Below are positions 20,101-31,663 of a stretch of DNA of 64,000 nucleotides, piece after piece. How positions within the stretch are numbered: position 1 is the stretch's first letter; each line of letters opens with the position of its first letter. Made by a program: the position numbers and the translations under genes. Origin of the DNA: Atopsyche davidsoni (taxonomy: Eukaryota; Arthropoda; Insecta; Trichoptera; Hydrobiosidae); the NCBI GenBank assembly GCA_022113835.1, contig JAILWY010000022.1:4092001-4156000 (forward strand), in the 5' to 3' direction. The notes beneath the pieces were generated by a model. That model saw nothing but the letters and a program-made list of their open reading frames with translations, was not told the DNA's origin and ran no database searches.

Positions 20101-20438
20101 ATAATCACTTTATCTTATCTGTTCTAATAATACGATGAATTGATAAAAACACTTGGTTTAAATTAACTTGATTAATTTTCTGATGATCTAAAGTGTTTTG
20201 CCTGAAGTGTAGTTATCTATCTATAACCGGGTCACATTAGATGTAGAGATGTCTGGAAAAAAACTTGAAAAATCAACAGATTATCTCGTGATCCAATGGC
20301 CCGCTTACTGGCCGTAGAATCCTGAATATAAATATTTATAAATTTCCTTCAGGTTCAAAGGGAAGTAACATACTTTGATATTACATATTTAAACCAAACT
20401 AGAACAAATATGGGACAAGCTGTAATACAGTCGCAGTT
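17103..20438. other. Intergenic region before the kinase gene
   Basis: AT-rich, with one retrotransposon fragment at 18,045-18,300. The ORF-like stretch at about 18,684-18,908 has no recognisable product. No RNA gene is visible. Confidence 0.5.
18045..18300 (-). mobile_element. Non-LTR retrotransposon 3' fragment
   Basis: Starts on + with 'cttcttctggtgcctctcct' and continues through 'ggttggtgaccatttcatt' and 'gctatatttattgtttcg', the shared 3' end. A short internal duplication of the cactaa segment is present. Confidence 0.65.
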
Positions 20439-20602
20439 GACTATAAATAATTCGAACTTTACCTGCTTTTCCCTTCTCGGCTTCTTATTCATACAGAGTA
20501 ATATGGTAATGAACGGTCGCTCATATTAACTGAGCATAAATGTCTTCCACTCATGGAGTAAACATAATAAAGTAATAATTTTTTATTTTTACTTTCAATA
20601 GA
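20436..20602 (+). promoter_or_regulatory. Possible TATA box and 5' leader of the kinase gene
   Basis: A ctataaataa motif lies at 20,438-20,447 and an acceptor-like tttcaatag ends at 20,602, 15 bases before the start codon. This suggests a short 5' untranslated intron. Inferred only. Confidence 0.35.
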
Positions 20603-20617
20603 ATCAAAACCACAACC

Positions 20618-23600
20618 ATGTTGGATTGGAAGAAGCCGGAGTATCCCCCGTGGCTAGACGAAGACTTCGCCGAGGATATACTTAACGCTGACAAACAAAA
20701 TGAAGGGAAGACTGTCGAAATATATTCCATTCAAATGTCAAACGCCCTTAAGCCGGGAGAAAACTACTCGAGTGTTCTGCATCAGCTACTTTTGAAGTAT
20801 GCTATCATCGAAGAAAACGGAGAAGAAGTGGGGTTCTCGAAGATGTACCTCGTCAAGGAGATTCCAGGGTTCGACACAGACATGGGCAAGATTATGAGGT
20901 CTCTTGCCGTGTTTGAGAAGGAGCACGCCATGTACAGCGAGACTCTTCCTCTAATCACGGAAACTTTAAAAAATGCAGATGTTAATATCGATATAGGACC
21001 CATGTAAGTATTTAATTCTTGCATAAATCTATGAGATATTTTTTTAAATAATAGTGTTTATACTCTGTGTAAGTTATTAAAAATTTCTTCTAAGTATATC
21101 AAAAAAAAATCTCATTTTAGTTTAATTCTTCACAAATTTAATTAAATTATTTATAGCACAAGTTTATTTCGAGAAAATAAAAATGTTAAGAAGTCCTTAA
21201 AAAGTGAAAGCGTTCATGACCAAAAATCATTGTAATCTCCTTACTGTTTTGCTATTCATATTTGTTAAATATTAAATATTACAAATAAAACCAGTCTGTT
21301 GTTAAATGATTTTATTTTAATTTCAGTTTCTATAATGGCTTATATGAAGAGGTGGAGCTACTGGTCATCGAAGACCTGCGGAAGAGTGACTACAAAATGG
21401 GCGATAGGAGAGTCGGCCTGGATAAGCAGCACTGCGAGCTGGTTATGGTGCAGTTAGCTCAGATGCATGCAGCCTCCATGTTCTTAAACAAAATGGTACG
21501 GTATAATCAAGGAAACGAAAGTGTCTTAAGATTTCTAACCTCAAAATAACACTTAATTAACCTACTTTATTAGTCAAAGTTAATATTCCAAAATATTTAT
21601 TTTGATTTGTTCTTGTATCCACTGAGAACTAGTAGTATTTATAAATTATCTTTCACTCTTATCAGGATCCTAAATTTAGGAAAATATACACGCAAAAAGG
21701 ATTTTGTGAGGACATGTCAGACGGACTGAAGGTGTACTACAAGAACGGCATCAACCAAGCGACCAACCTCATGGCTAGCCTCCCCGAGTGCCGGAAGTAT
21801 GTCGAGTACTTCAGCCTTTTTGAGGAAAGGATAGTAGAGAGTGGCATTGATCAAGCGCGACCCATTCCCAATGACGAAGATGACTTCAACGTCCTCAATC
21901 ACGGAGACCTGTGGCTCAACAATATTATGTTTAAATATGATAAAAACGGAGTTCCTATTGATGTCAAATTTGTAAGTGTAAATCCAAAATAAATTCCTAT
22001 GCTACTGACTTAAATATGGTTTAATAGACCAGATATTTTTAAGGTAAAATTTTTGGCCTATCAGACAATAACTTATTACTACTGTGATTACATCGGAATA
22101 TATTTTTACTATGACAGATAATTTTGATGCTAGTAACTTATTGATTTGTCGGATGTAAATGTCTTGGGAAAATGGGTTTATTAATAACGATATACTTTTT
22201 ATAGATAAAATAAAAGATATAAAATCAATAAGTTTTAATATTGTAATTAAAAAGACTAAAGCTATAAAACATAACTATACATATTAAAATGAACTCTTTA
22301 CACTTGCTCCTCATCATTAAAATTAACAGCCAGGATTAATAACAATGATGTTTTATTTTAGGTGGACTTCCAAATGACAAACTTCTCGAATCCAGGCTAC
22401 GATCTCAATTATTTCTTCTTTACGTCTCCAACTGACGAAACACGTGAAAAATCACACATGGAACTTCTGCAGACTTACCATCGGGTCCTCGTGGAGACCC
22501 TGGCTTGCCTCGGCCACACCGGATTCACGCCCACCTTCCAGGACCTGCAGAACAAACTGCTTTACCTGAAGGATATTGGTAAGTCATTAATTTTACATAT
22601 TTATTAGGATACAGCTTCCACATTTAAACGTACAACACTAGCAGATTGAAATTGTAGATGTCTATGCATATTGTAGATGTCTTGTAGACTTGGAAAAATT
22701 TACAAATGATAATGTAAGTGTTTTAATTGTGTAAAAGGATCTTTTAAATACGTCCTTCTGGACTCCACTCGTCTTTTCACCTATCCAACTTTAAAGCTGA
22801 GCTTTTCTCTACCAGTATATAACATTATAATAGTTCGATAAGGTCTTAAAGTTTCGGTGCACCCTCTTCTCAATTATCTGTCTAAGGTTGTCTTATCCGT
22901 TGAAAATGGAGGTACGATTATTGCGTGTTTACTAGAACAAAGTTTGATATAGGGTATGAAATCTATTTCACACTCGACAAATTAGGTTTAAGAGGCAATT
23001 GTCACGTGTTTCTGAAAAGTTTGATTTTAAAAATACAATCTAATTATTATTTACAGGTGATTTCTCTCATCATGTAATATTAATTTATAAATCAATTTTA
23101 TTACAATTTATTAATTATATGTAACTAAATAGTATTTATTTTAAATCGCTGTACTAAATTACTGAAAATATTCAAATTTCTAAGTATATAATTTCAATTC
23201 AATGTTTTAAAATATAAAAAACTTAATAAAATTATAGTGCAACAAGTCAAATGTATATATTTCTGTCATAAAACAGACTTCCAAGTGCTCTGTTGCAAAA
23301 TTATTGCTGCGGTTAAGTCATTGTTCCTTGCCTCCGAGTCCCAAATTGCCTCTAAATGGTTGACATATGACACAATATAATTATCAGGTTTTTTTCATTA
23401 TTCCTAATGGTTATTTATGCCAGATCAAGTGGCAATTTTCTCTTTGAAATCTGGCTTTCTTCAGAGATTGTTGCAATCGACTGATACAATTCAATAATTT
23501 CACATGTTTCTTTAGAACATTGTACCTCTTCTCAACCACCGGTTTTCATATATTTTCCACCATAAAAAAACACAAGTCAATGATTGATTTGTATCTGATT

Positions 23601-23804
23601 TTAGCCCTAATGACCCCTTGCATTGTGCTGCCATTGGCAAAACTAGACCAGAAAAGCAGTGAGGCTTCCACGACGGATGGAATCATGGGAGACGTCGACC
23701 ACCCCATCCGAGATGCCATGTACGACAATCCCTTATTCAAGAAAGCCTTGACCGTTGCTCTCAAATATCTAGAGAAGATTGGTTACCTCCAACCCGATGC
23801 ATAA
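20618..23804 (+). CDS. Ecdysteroid-kinase-like (CHK kinase-like) protein
   Basis: Exons: 20,618-21,003; 21,327-21,495; 21,666-21,971; 22,362-22,578; last exon ending at TAA 23,802-23,804. Visible family marks in order: GENYSS glycine-rich loop, FSKMYLVKE with the candidate ATP-binding Lys, FEKEHAMYSETLP for helix C, the Brenner motif HGDLWLNN with catalytic Asp, and VDFQ(MTNFSNPGYDL) for metal binding. Members phosphorylate small hydroxyl compounds such as ecdysteroids or detoxification products in the cytosol; the substrate here is unknown. The first exons are clear. The last exon is coding to ...LQPDA but its acceptor is uncertain: the in-frame candidate is AG at 23,465-23,466 (weak, giving about 471 residues, longer than the usual 400-430), while the stronger acceptor at 23,514-23,515 is out of frame. 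Confidence 0.85.
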
Positions 23805-24717
23805 TATGTGGAAATAATGTGATTATACTATGTGATTTTATAAATGTAATTATGGCACTCTTTTTAAAAAAATTACCCCAAAAATATTGCAACTATCAAA
23901 CAACAACTTTAAAAGTTATAACCGCTATATTTTTTTGGGAATAAAAGCTATCAGGTCTACTAATTGACCTTGAAGATATCTGAACTATTAGACAACATTT
24001 TTTATATTAATAACGTAATTGCATAGGAATAAATGCTTTTTAGTAACACGGATAGTGATTATATTAGATCAAATTAATGTAATATTTATTTGTGATATTT
24101 AATATTCTTGTATTTTTTTACCAAGCAAATGTAATATATTAAAAAATCCAATACTATTTCTTATTTAATTCATGTGATCGTTATGCAGAAAAGCATCTAA
24201 AACCTTATAAAAGTTAATAATATATATACACCAACGGACAAACACTAAATAGTATAGTCAGACTGTCAATTCGACAAAGAGTTGTATTTTCGATCAACGT
24301 ATTTTACGGATAGAGTTGGTAGTCGCTCGATCAATTAGATTAGACTTCTCCTTGGCGATTTAAGTACTCGGTTTAATTTATTATACTGCACACACAAAGT
24401 GGTGTGGCCAAGAGCTTATAGTTTGGAAAGGAGTATTTTTTTCAATCATGAAACTATACACCGCAGTCGCTTGGCCAGGTCAGCTAGTTTTTTTTTTTTT
24501 ATGAAAAAATATCCCAATTAAAACAACATGCTTTGCAACAGATCGCAACACATGTGAAACCATGTGACATGTGAAAACCTGATATATGCAGTGTAGAAGT
24601 TTGACATTCTCACCAGTATTAACACCTCACAATTAAAAATCAAACTATAAAGCTGAAATGATGAAGTCATGCTACACTTAAACCCCTAAAGTATGCCACC
24701 CCCTTAAGTGAGGTCAT
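23805..24717. other. Intergenic, kinase 3' side
   Basis: AT-rich with no gene seen. AATAAA-like signals are plentiful but none is clearly the kinase poly(A) signal. Confidence 0.4.
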
Positions 24718-24930
24718 AGGAGATCGGTGACCATTTCATTGAATACATTTTTCCTGGGCCAGTCTTACCGATTTGGCTGTACTTCCGACTTCCAGCCACT
24801 GGCGTAAACTCCGCATCCACCTAAACTTCCCCTTTCTAATGCCCTTTTACCTTAGGAAAATTAGTTGTAGGATGCTACATTTATTGTTTCGAAAATATGC
24901 TTATGCTTTTTTTGTGACGCGGTCAACGCC
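24718..24930 (-). mobile_element. Non-LTR retrotransposon 3' fragment
   Basis: 'gatcggtgaccatttcattg', 'ctgggccagtcttacc' and 'ccactggcgtaaactccgc' match the shared 3' end. Confidence 0.6.
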
Positions 24931-25174
24931 TTAATTTTTCCTTCATAATAATAATATGCTTACTCAATATAAACTCAGTTAATTCATTAAGTTTACCCTC
25001 TTGTTTTTTTTTTATTTTATACTCGTTATCTAGCTTGTACTTGTTTATTTCAACTCGTGAAAAAAAGTTTTTTTTTACACATTTTTCCCTACACACACAT
25101 GTACGCAAGCCCCGCAAACTGCGCGCAGGATCAGGGGATAGCCCCATGCCGTATTGTAAGCAAGCTTTGCTATA

Positions 25175-25637
25175 TTAACACACTAAAGGCGGGGCGGGTA
25201 CTAGTACCCGTTTCGCGGACTGCTGTCTGAAGGCGGGGCGCGTATTGATACGTTTTTGAATGTGTTTACTCTAAAAGCGACAGAAGGTCATTTTATTCTT
25301 TAGGTTTCCAGCTCGAATTGTTTAGGACTCGTCAACGTTACTTCTACCAATACTGTCCAGTGATTCTGGTCAAAGTGACAATGAAGAATTGGAGTGGTCA
25401 GAGAATGATAATCCTCCAATTATTGAACAATTTTTAGGACAAAGTGGTGTTGTTGTGATGCCAAGTAATCCGCAAAGTGTGTACGAAGTGGTTCAACTTT
25501 TTATAGGAAACGATTTATTTGACTACATGCAAATCAAAGAGCGTATAGACTAGATTTCACACGCGCAATTTTACGCGAATTTTGCAAGTTACGCACATCA
25601 GTTTAGTCAATTTGGTTACCCGCTTAAACTGTGTTAA
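25175..25637 (+). mobile_element. piggyBac-derived remnant with N-terminal transposase fragment
   Basis: TTAA target duplications at 25,175-25,178 and 25,634-25,637. Ends are similar inverted repeats: TTAACACACTAAAGGCGGG on the left and, reverse-complemented, TTAACACAGTTTAAGCGGG on the right. Inside, an open stretch reads SDSGQSDNEELEWSEND and then EQFLGQSGV...VQLFIGNDLFDYM, as in the N-terminal part of piggyBac transposases, ending in TAG. The catalytic region is deleted. Confidence 0.8.
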
Positions 25638-25646
25638 GAATTATAT

Positions 25647-25797
25647 TAAAATAAAACCAAGCGGTTTTGGAGACTTCGTTTATTTCACTTCTAGCGAGTG
25701 CTCTTTCGCCGAACACGGCATCTTCAAAACTTAGTTTTGAAGATGCTCGCTACAAGTGAAATAAACGTAGTCTCCAAAACCGCTTGGTTTTATTTTA
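25647..25797. mobile_element. Long inverted repeat (fold-back MITE)
   Basis: Arms of about 60 bases beginning 'taaaataaaaccaagcggtt' pair with their reverse complement at the right end, with few mismatches. The centre contains a second hairpin (catcttcaaaact / agttttgaagatg). It lies between the piggyBac remnant and a Helitron. Confidence 0.75.
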
Positions 25798-25800
25798 TTA

Positions 25801-26470
25801 CTAGAAATGTAGCCCGTCATAAAATGACGTATTCGACGAACGATGCAATAGTGATTGAACATATGTTTGGCTGACAATTAGATGAATATTTTATTTCATT
25901 TTGTACACATATATTTTGAATAACCGGATATTAATTTCTAAAGCAAAGCCATTCTAGGAAATATCACATTTCGTGTCACAAACATCGAATCACTTTTACT
26001 GCACTGTTCTTTATTAGATGCAGTCTTTATCACGTTCAATTGTGCTATTCTTTTTTAATTACGTTTGCTGTGCTTAAACGGTGTTATTTTTTTAGGAGGC
26101 ATTTTAAGTTATTAATGATGTGATTAATAATTTCTAACGCAACTAAAAAATAAAATTGGTACTTGTGTCAAGCTGACATAAACTGGAAATTTCTTAGAAG
26201 CATCATATTTTGTTTTTTTGTAAAAATTCTAAATTTGAAATTCTCGCTGTGAACAACAGAATCATATAATTCGTACATAAAGCATATTTGATAGTTTTAT
26301 TTAATTAGTTTACGAATGAAAATATTATCCTATCGTCTTGAAATTCGGCACATAACTGCGGAAAATCACACTGAACTTGCGTGCAAAAAATCAGCGTTGT
26401 ATGTTTTAAGATATTCTATAGAGAACCCAAAAATGAAACACACACACACAATGGCTATTATTATAGTAGA
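25801..26470 (-). mobile_element. Helitron, non-autonomous
   Basis: Same family as 10,886-11,865: on - it starts TCTACTATAATAATAGCC and ends CATTTCTAG, with a 3' hairpin CGTCA-TTTTA-TGACG and A/T flanks. No replicase coding remains. Confidence 0.85.
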
Positions 26471-26539
26471 TAATAAAATGGAGTATTACAAAATAAATAC
26501 CAGTTCCATTGATTGTGTTAAGAATTTTAAAAAATAATC

Positions 26540-26690
26540 ATTAAGGGGCGCTATTGGTCGTGTCGCGGAGGCCTTGCACGAGCCGGCGCCGCGCAAGTGA
26601 CAGTCGAGCTGCAGCGCGGCCAGTGCGCACGCGCCACGGACAAGCGACCATCGCCGCGGCGCTCCAAATTCAAAACGCAACGCCAAACGT
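26540..26690. promoter_or_regulatory. CpG-rich patch, possible promoter
   Basis: A sharp rise in G+C and CpG (gccggcgccgcgcaagtg, catcgccgcggcgctcc) in AT-rich surroundings. No TATA box or coding exon can be tied to it. Confidence 0.3.
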
Positions 26691-27110
26691 CAAAACACAA
26701 ATGCAAATGGACGCTTTATGCATTGTATGCAATTGTTTTTTCCGTACGATGTGCGAGACGCTTTCGGTGAAATATACATACTTAAAAACGATTTATTATG
26801 TGTTTAAATACGCGTGTGTTTGTTTATCACATTCAAATATAAATTCAACGTCAAACTGCCGAAGACAAATGCGAACGGACTGTTTATAAATTGTGTGCGA
26901 CGCTTTCGGTAAAATATATTTATAAACAATTTATTGTGTGTTTATTGAAATATAAATTAAACGTTAAACTGCAGAATGGACTGTTTTATTATTTGTATTA
27001 ATAATATACGCTAAGCGTCAAACTGGCAATGGACTATTTGACAATACTTTCGGTTATGTGTGTTTATAAAATATTTATTTTAAGAAACGTCAAACAATTA
27101 TTTACTAATA
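26680..27110 (+). repeat. Diverged tandem repeat
   Basis: A 'cgtcaaac' motif followed by an '...atggac' motif recurs at about 26,685, 26,850, 26,962, 27,015 and 27,085, and 'gcgacgctttcgg' type motifs recur between them. Units are 50-165 bp and strongly diverged. Confidence 0.5.
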
Positions 27111-29419
27111 AAATAAATATTAAACCAGTGCAAGCTTCACCATAGTCAATTTTTTTTAATACATAATAACAAATTTGATTACTTAATGATTTTAAAAGAA
27201 TTCAATTATTTTCATTATCACAGATAAACTGAAGATACACAATTCGCGAAAGTCGACAATCTAATTTTACTTTTAGACATTATTGAATCTAATCGGGTCT
27301 AATGACTATGCTTTAATGAGCTAAGCTCCTTTTTATGTGAAAAACCGTTTTTGTGACTAGTGAAAATGTGAAATGACGCTGTTTACCGTTTCACGCAACA
27401 AAGACTCTCGATTTTCACGGTTTTCACTAAGGTAAGATTTTTTATTTTATTAATTAAAAATAATATATATTAATGTTACCACATCAGTTTCCACGACAGT
27501 TGATGCAGTATTCGCGACTTCGCTGCTTCTGTGACCATGAGACGTGATGCTGGAGTAACAGACTCACCCACATATCGACGGTAGAAAGGCAAATTGACGC
27601 AACCGGCAAAATGCTGAAATTCACTTAATAATACGGTCTTTCTCTGATATTTTGATATAACCGCGTCTCGCGTCTCTACTGCTCAAAATAATATCTACGT
27701 CCAAATCAAAATATATAAGGATACAAGATCTTCAGCCGAGGCCTATGATGCAAGCCAGCCACTCTAAAGTTCATGGCCGATTGCGGCTCGCTGCTGCTTT
27801 ATAAACATGCTCTGTGACAACACACCGAGCCAAAATATCCCTTATTAGGGAAGCGAAACACGCGTTCCTTCAACCCCTTCCCTGAAAGCTTCGTTCGCGA
27901 TGCGGATGACCTTCGAGCCGTGACATCACTCACAGTTACAATATTATATGTTTGCGGCACGCTTTAGTACTTTTGCGCCTGAAATAACCTGCACAGGACG
28001 GTACCAAACTCGTTAAACAGCTCAGGGCACTTACTTGAACTTACACATCGTTTCAAAATAGCGAAAAATGATACTACGTTTCTAGTAGAAATTAACGCTC
28101 TTGCACGTTTTAATAATTTGGATAATTCCCGCAAAACGGGTTGTATATTTAAATCATATATGTTTGCAAAAAAATTATTATAAATAGCATTGTAAATTGT
28201 GGGAACAAATTACGTATACCAAAATATGGTTGAAAATTTCTTGCTCAAAAGCTCACCGCAAACAACTTAGAATGTTAATTTTCACTAATAACACCCCGAG
28301 CGGGTTTTGCAACTCGGCACAATTTCGAAACCCCCTGCTTTTTTTGTGTGTAAGCACCATGGATGGGGCTTCGACTCCCATGGCACGCGGAGTGGCCGAA
28401 TTTTTAAGTTATGAAAGTAGAAAATCCAGATCGAATCGAAAATCGGCCTCTTGCGAAACGCACTTAAAACGGGCTGATCGACAATACTCACCGCGATGGA
28501 CCAATAATACGCCTGTGACCGTTACACACGTCGTTGCGGAGAGTACGACCGCCCCAAATATCTTCTCACCTGTCCAATTAGCGATGCACTGTATGTTTTG
28601 AGGTAATCGATCCGCAGGCGATGCGACGTGAAATATTCACGAAATGCTTTTATTTCGAGGATTATACACGCGCACAGCTATTGCAGCGCGGCGCTCTATC
28701 CAATCGAACTACTGTTGCACTGGTCGATACATGAAAGCACTTGAACTATGCGAAAAATCTTTGAAATGTGGCTTTGGTTTAAGTCATCGTCGTCCAAGGT
28801 AAATGAGGCATCGGGTTAGCGGGTTGCTTGTTGTTTGGAAATTCACAGGGTCGATGACTGGAAATGTAGCGTTCATTTTCATAACCCATCAAACCTGATG
28901 TGTGACTTCGTAATGACGTGAAACCGACGGAATTAGTAGAGCGCGCCGCTCGGCCCCACCTGACTTGTTCGATCTTCCATCCGTCCTGCAGCTCGAGAAC
29001 GATACTCAACATGAGACTTGTGTGCAGTATGTTGAAAATATCACTAGGATCGTGCATATAAATTCTCACTTGCTATTGAACGCCCCTCGCGTGTGGAAAT
29101 TGTGTTTTTAATCATCTCGCGTGTGTTAATTCCCCAGTTAGCGCCAATTTCGGAGCGCAATTACCGCGCTGACAACTCCATCCAAATTAAATGAAATTAT
29201 TTTAAACGGACTTTTCTGCATGCATTATCTCGCCGGTTCCCGTGCAACGTGTGCTGACATTCTGTAGATACTTAGAAAGGGAGGACAGACTCCAGCAAAT
29301 TTTGTAAATTTGTAGTTACATATATTTACTATATATTTTATGTTTAACCGTACCTAGTTTATAGGGATGGTGGAGGACTGGAAGATTTTTTTAAAAATAT
29401 ATTTAATATATGTATTCTT
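27111..29419. other. Intergenic, moderately GC-rich, no gene recognised
   Basis: An open frame at 28,197-28,601 (134 codons) has no recognisable domain or convincing splice sites and is not called. CpG-rich stretches are frequent, so regulatory content is possible. Confidence 0.35.
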
Positions 29420-29612
29420 CAGTGACCATCCATCTCACAAAACAAATATCCTGGGCCAGTCTTATTAATTCGGCTGTACTCCCGACTTCCAGTCACTGGC
29501 GCGAATTCTGCATCCACGTTAACTTTCTCGTTCCAATGCCTCTTTTTCCTGTAATTTTTTCCCTAGACAATCAGCTGCAGTAGTAGCGAAATTCCTATGA
29601 CGTGATCAACGT
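29420..29612 (-). mobile_element. Non-LTR retrotransposon 3' fragment
   Basis: 'cctgggccagtcttatt', 'actcccgacttccagtcact' and 'gacaatcagctgcagtag' match the shared 3' end. Confidence 0.6.
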
Positions 29613-30639
29613 GTAAAAGAAAATAATAACTATTAAAAAATACATATTTATAACAGATCAAAAGCTATTTTTTTCCAGCAAAGTGTATTTCTTTTACTAA
29701 TTATATAATAAATTTTATAATTATGTTTTTTCGACGCGGTAAATAAAATTCTCCGAACACGGTTTCTCCACGCACGGTGTATCGCCCCACATTACGTGTC
29801 TGCTTCGGCAATAAAGAGCGGCCAGCGGGTGCGAAGTAACAAGGCGCGATGTGCATGAATGCTCGCCGACTGCATCTTACGTAAAAGTTTCGATGTATTG
29901 TAAATCGTAAATCACTATCAATAGAAGCGCGAGAATCAAACATCAAATATCAATAACCAGACAGCTAGGAGATTACAAGCAAAAATGTTCGTTACCTCCT
30001 GGCCATAAATATTCGTTCTACCGACGTCAGAAGTCCTTTTATTCTCCAAGTCTGAACAAGCCCTCAATAGGCGAAAGCTCGAAAAAATGTTCGTAACCTC
30101 CTAGCCATTTGATGACTGTTGATTATCGTGCATTTCGGGAATCGGAAGAGCTTTTATTCTACGATATAATTTACTTTATACGTGCGCAATTGAAATGTGT
30201 TGAAAATTTTACAACACTGCCAGCATCGTTAGAAATCTATTACACTGATATATATTTCGTCGCATTGAAAAATAACTAAATTGCACCGTTTAGCGTTGTG
30301 TCAGTCGCTAAACTCGCGATAAACCGCGTTTGTGGATTACAGCGTGCCCGGATATCCGGTTGAAGTATTCGCACAAACTATAATTTTTTACATCACTCTG
30401 ATGTCTGTGGCATTTCATTTCCCCTGAAACTAATTAACATTTCATCAAAAATTGATTACACAAGCATATGTTCATTGAAATGGTCACCAACCTCCTGTGA
30501 AAATAGTCACCTGAAGAATGTATCGTCGTAGTCCTCTAGCCATTTGGCTAATCAAATTTGTCGTGTTTCATAGTCTCTGTTGTTTCGTTAGACATTAGCG
30601 GTTGACTCTTGCATACGATTGCCATGCTAATCAACTCTG

Positions 30640-30790
30640 CGCAGGAAGACGCGCGCGTTCAAGATGGCGCCACTTCCGGCGGCGGAAGTGAAGGGGCGTC
30701 GGTATTGCAGAGAGCGACTATGCGGCCGCGACATCTTCCGTCACGCCTCCGCGGGCCTTCCCCCCGTCGTGAATTGTAGAATACACTGAA
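30640..30790. promoter_or_regulatory. CpG-rich promoter-like segment with paired ETS sites
   Basis: Contains caagatggcgcc (YY1/PHO-like GATGGCGC core) at about 30,660-30,671 and a near-perfect palindrome CACTTCCG-GCGG-CGGAAGTG at 30,671-30,690, two ETS-type sites head to head. High CpG follows. No adjacent coding exon is recognised, so the target gene is unknown; it could drive a 5' exon of the gene at 50 kb. Confidence 0.4.
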
Positions 30791-31489
30791 ACTGTTTACC
30801 TGAAGATGTCTCGATGTGGAGCCACCGCAGCTCGGGCCTCTCGCGGGCGAATAGAGCCCTCAAGACTCGCCGTATTTCCACGTAACTCTTTGTCGAGTGA
30901 CTGGCACGCAAGTCTTTCGTTGATAGTCCTTAATTTTAACTCTGGTGCTCTCTCAAGTCGGATACTGTCAAAATAGTTTACCTCATCCCTTGTGAAGTAC
31001 TATATATACAAAAATGATTATCCCATGACCTCTAATACGAATTGACTTCACATATTTAAGATTACACAAAAAAATTGTTTTATCATGAAACTTAGTAATA
31101 ATACTCAATGGTAAATCCTAGAACACGGCTTAACACTCAAGAAATATATTCATCATCAATAGCTGCCGTAACCTTTGTACTACATATCAAACTTTATATA
31201 TTTAATTAATTAAATGTAATTATGTAAGGAAGTAGGCTCTGAGGTATTTTTTTACGTAAGAACTTGGTTTATGTACCAAAACCATATAAATTAGATGATT
31301 TAATCGCAGATGACGTCACAGCGTGGCGAGCGTGAATAAATAAAAGCTCATCGCGTGTAGCAAGAATCTATCGTATATTTTATTTTTATTATGCATTAGG
31401 TTATTATTCATTATTATATAGTACAGATGTATGTATTGTTGCTGTTTTAAGTGTCTCGACTCAATATAGGAAAATGTAACTTTACAAGA

Positions 31490-31650
31490 GAGTTATCCAA
31501 GGAAAAATCCATGGTAAACCTGGTATTGGAAAGAAAAAGATAACGTGGATGCGGAATTTACGCCAGTGGCTTGTAGTCAGGAATACAACCGAATTACTGT
31601 ATGTTCTGTGTGTTTGTCACCAACCTCTTCTGAAGAGAGGTTTTTGAATG
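31490..31650 (+). mobile_element. Non-LTR retrotransposon 3' fragment
   Basis: On + the frame reads GKPGIGKKK then WMRNLRQW, the typical C-terminal end of this reverse-transcriptase family in insects, and runs to 'ccaacctcttctgaagagag'. It gives the reading direction for all the other copies. Confidence 0.7.
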
Positions 31651-31663
31651 ATATGGATGTACA

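Noticed and set aside
28197..28601. 134-codon + ORF
   Set aside because: No domain, no signal peptide, no clear splice partners; plausible by chance in a moderately GC-rich stretch.
28670..28735. tRNA-like stretch (ggcgctctatccaatcgaac on +)
   Set aside because: Some A-box resemblance on the - strand but no consistent cloverleaf, anticodon or T arm could be drawn.
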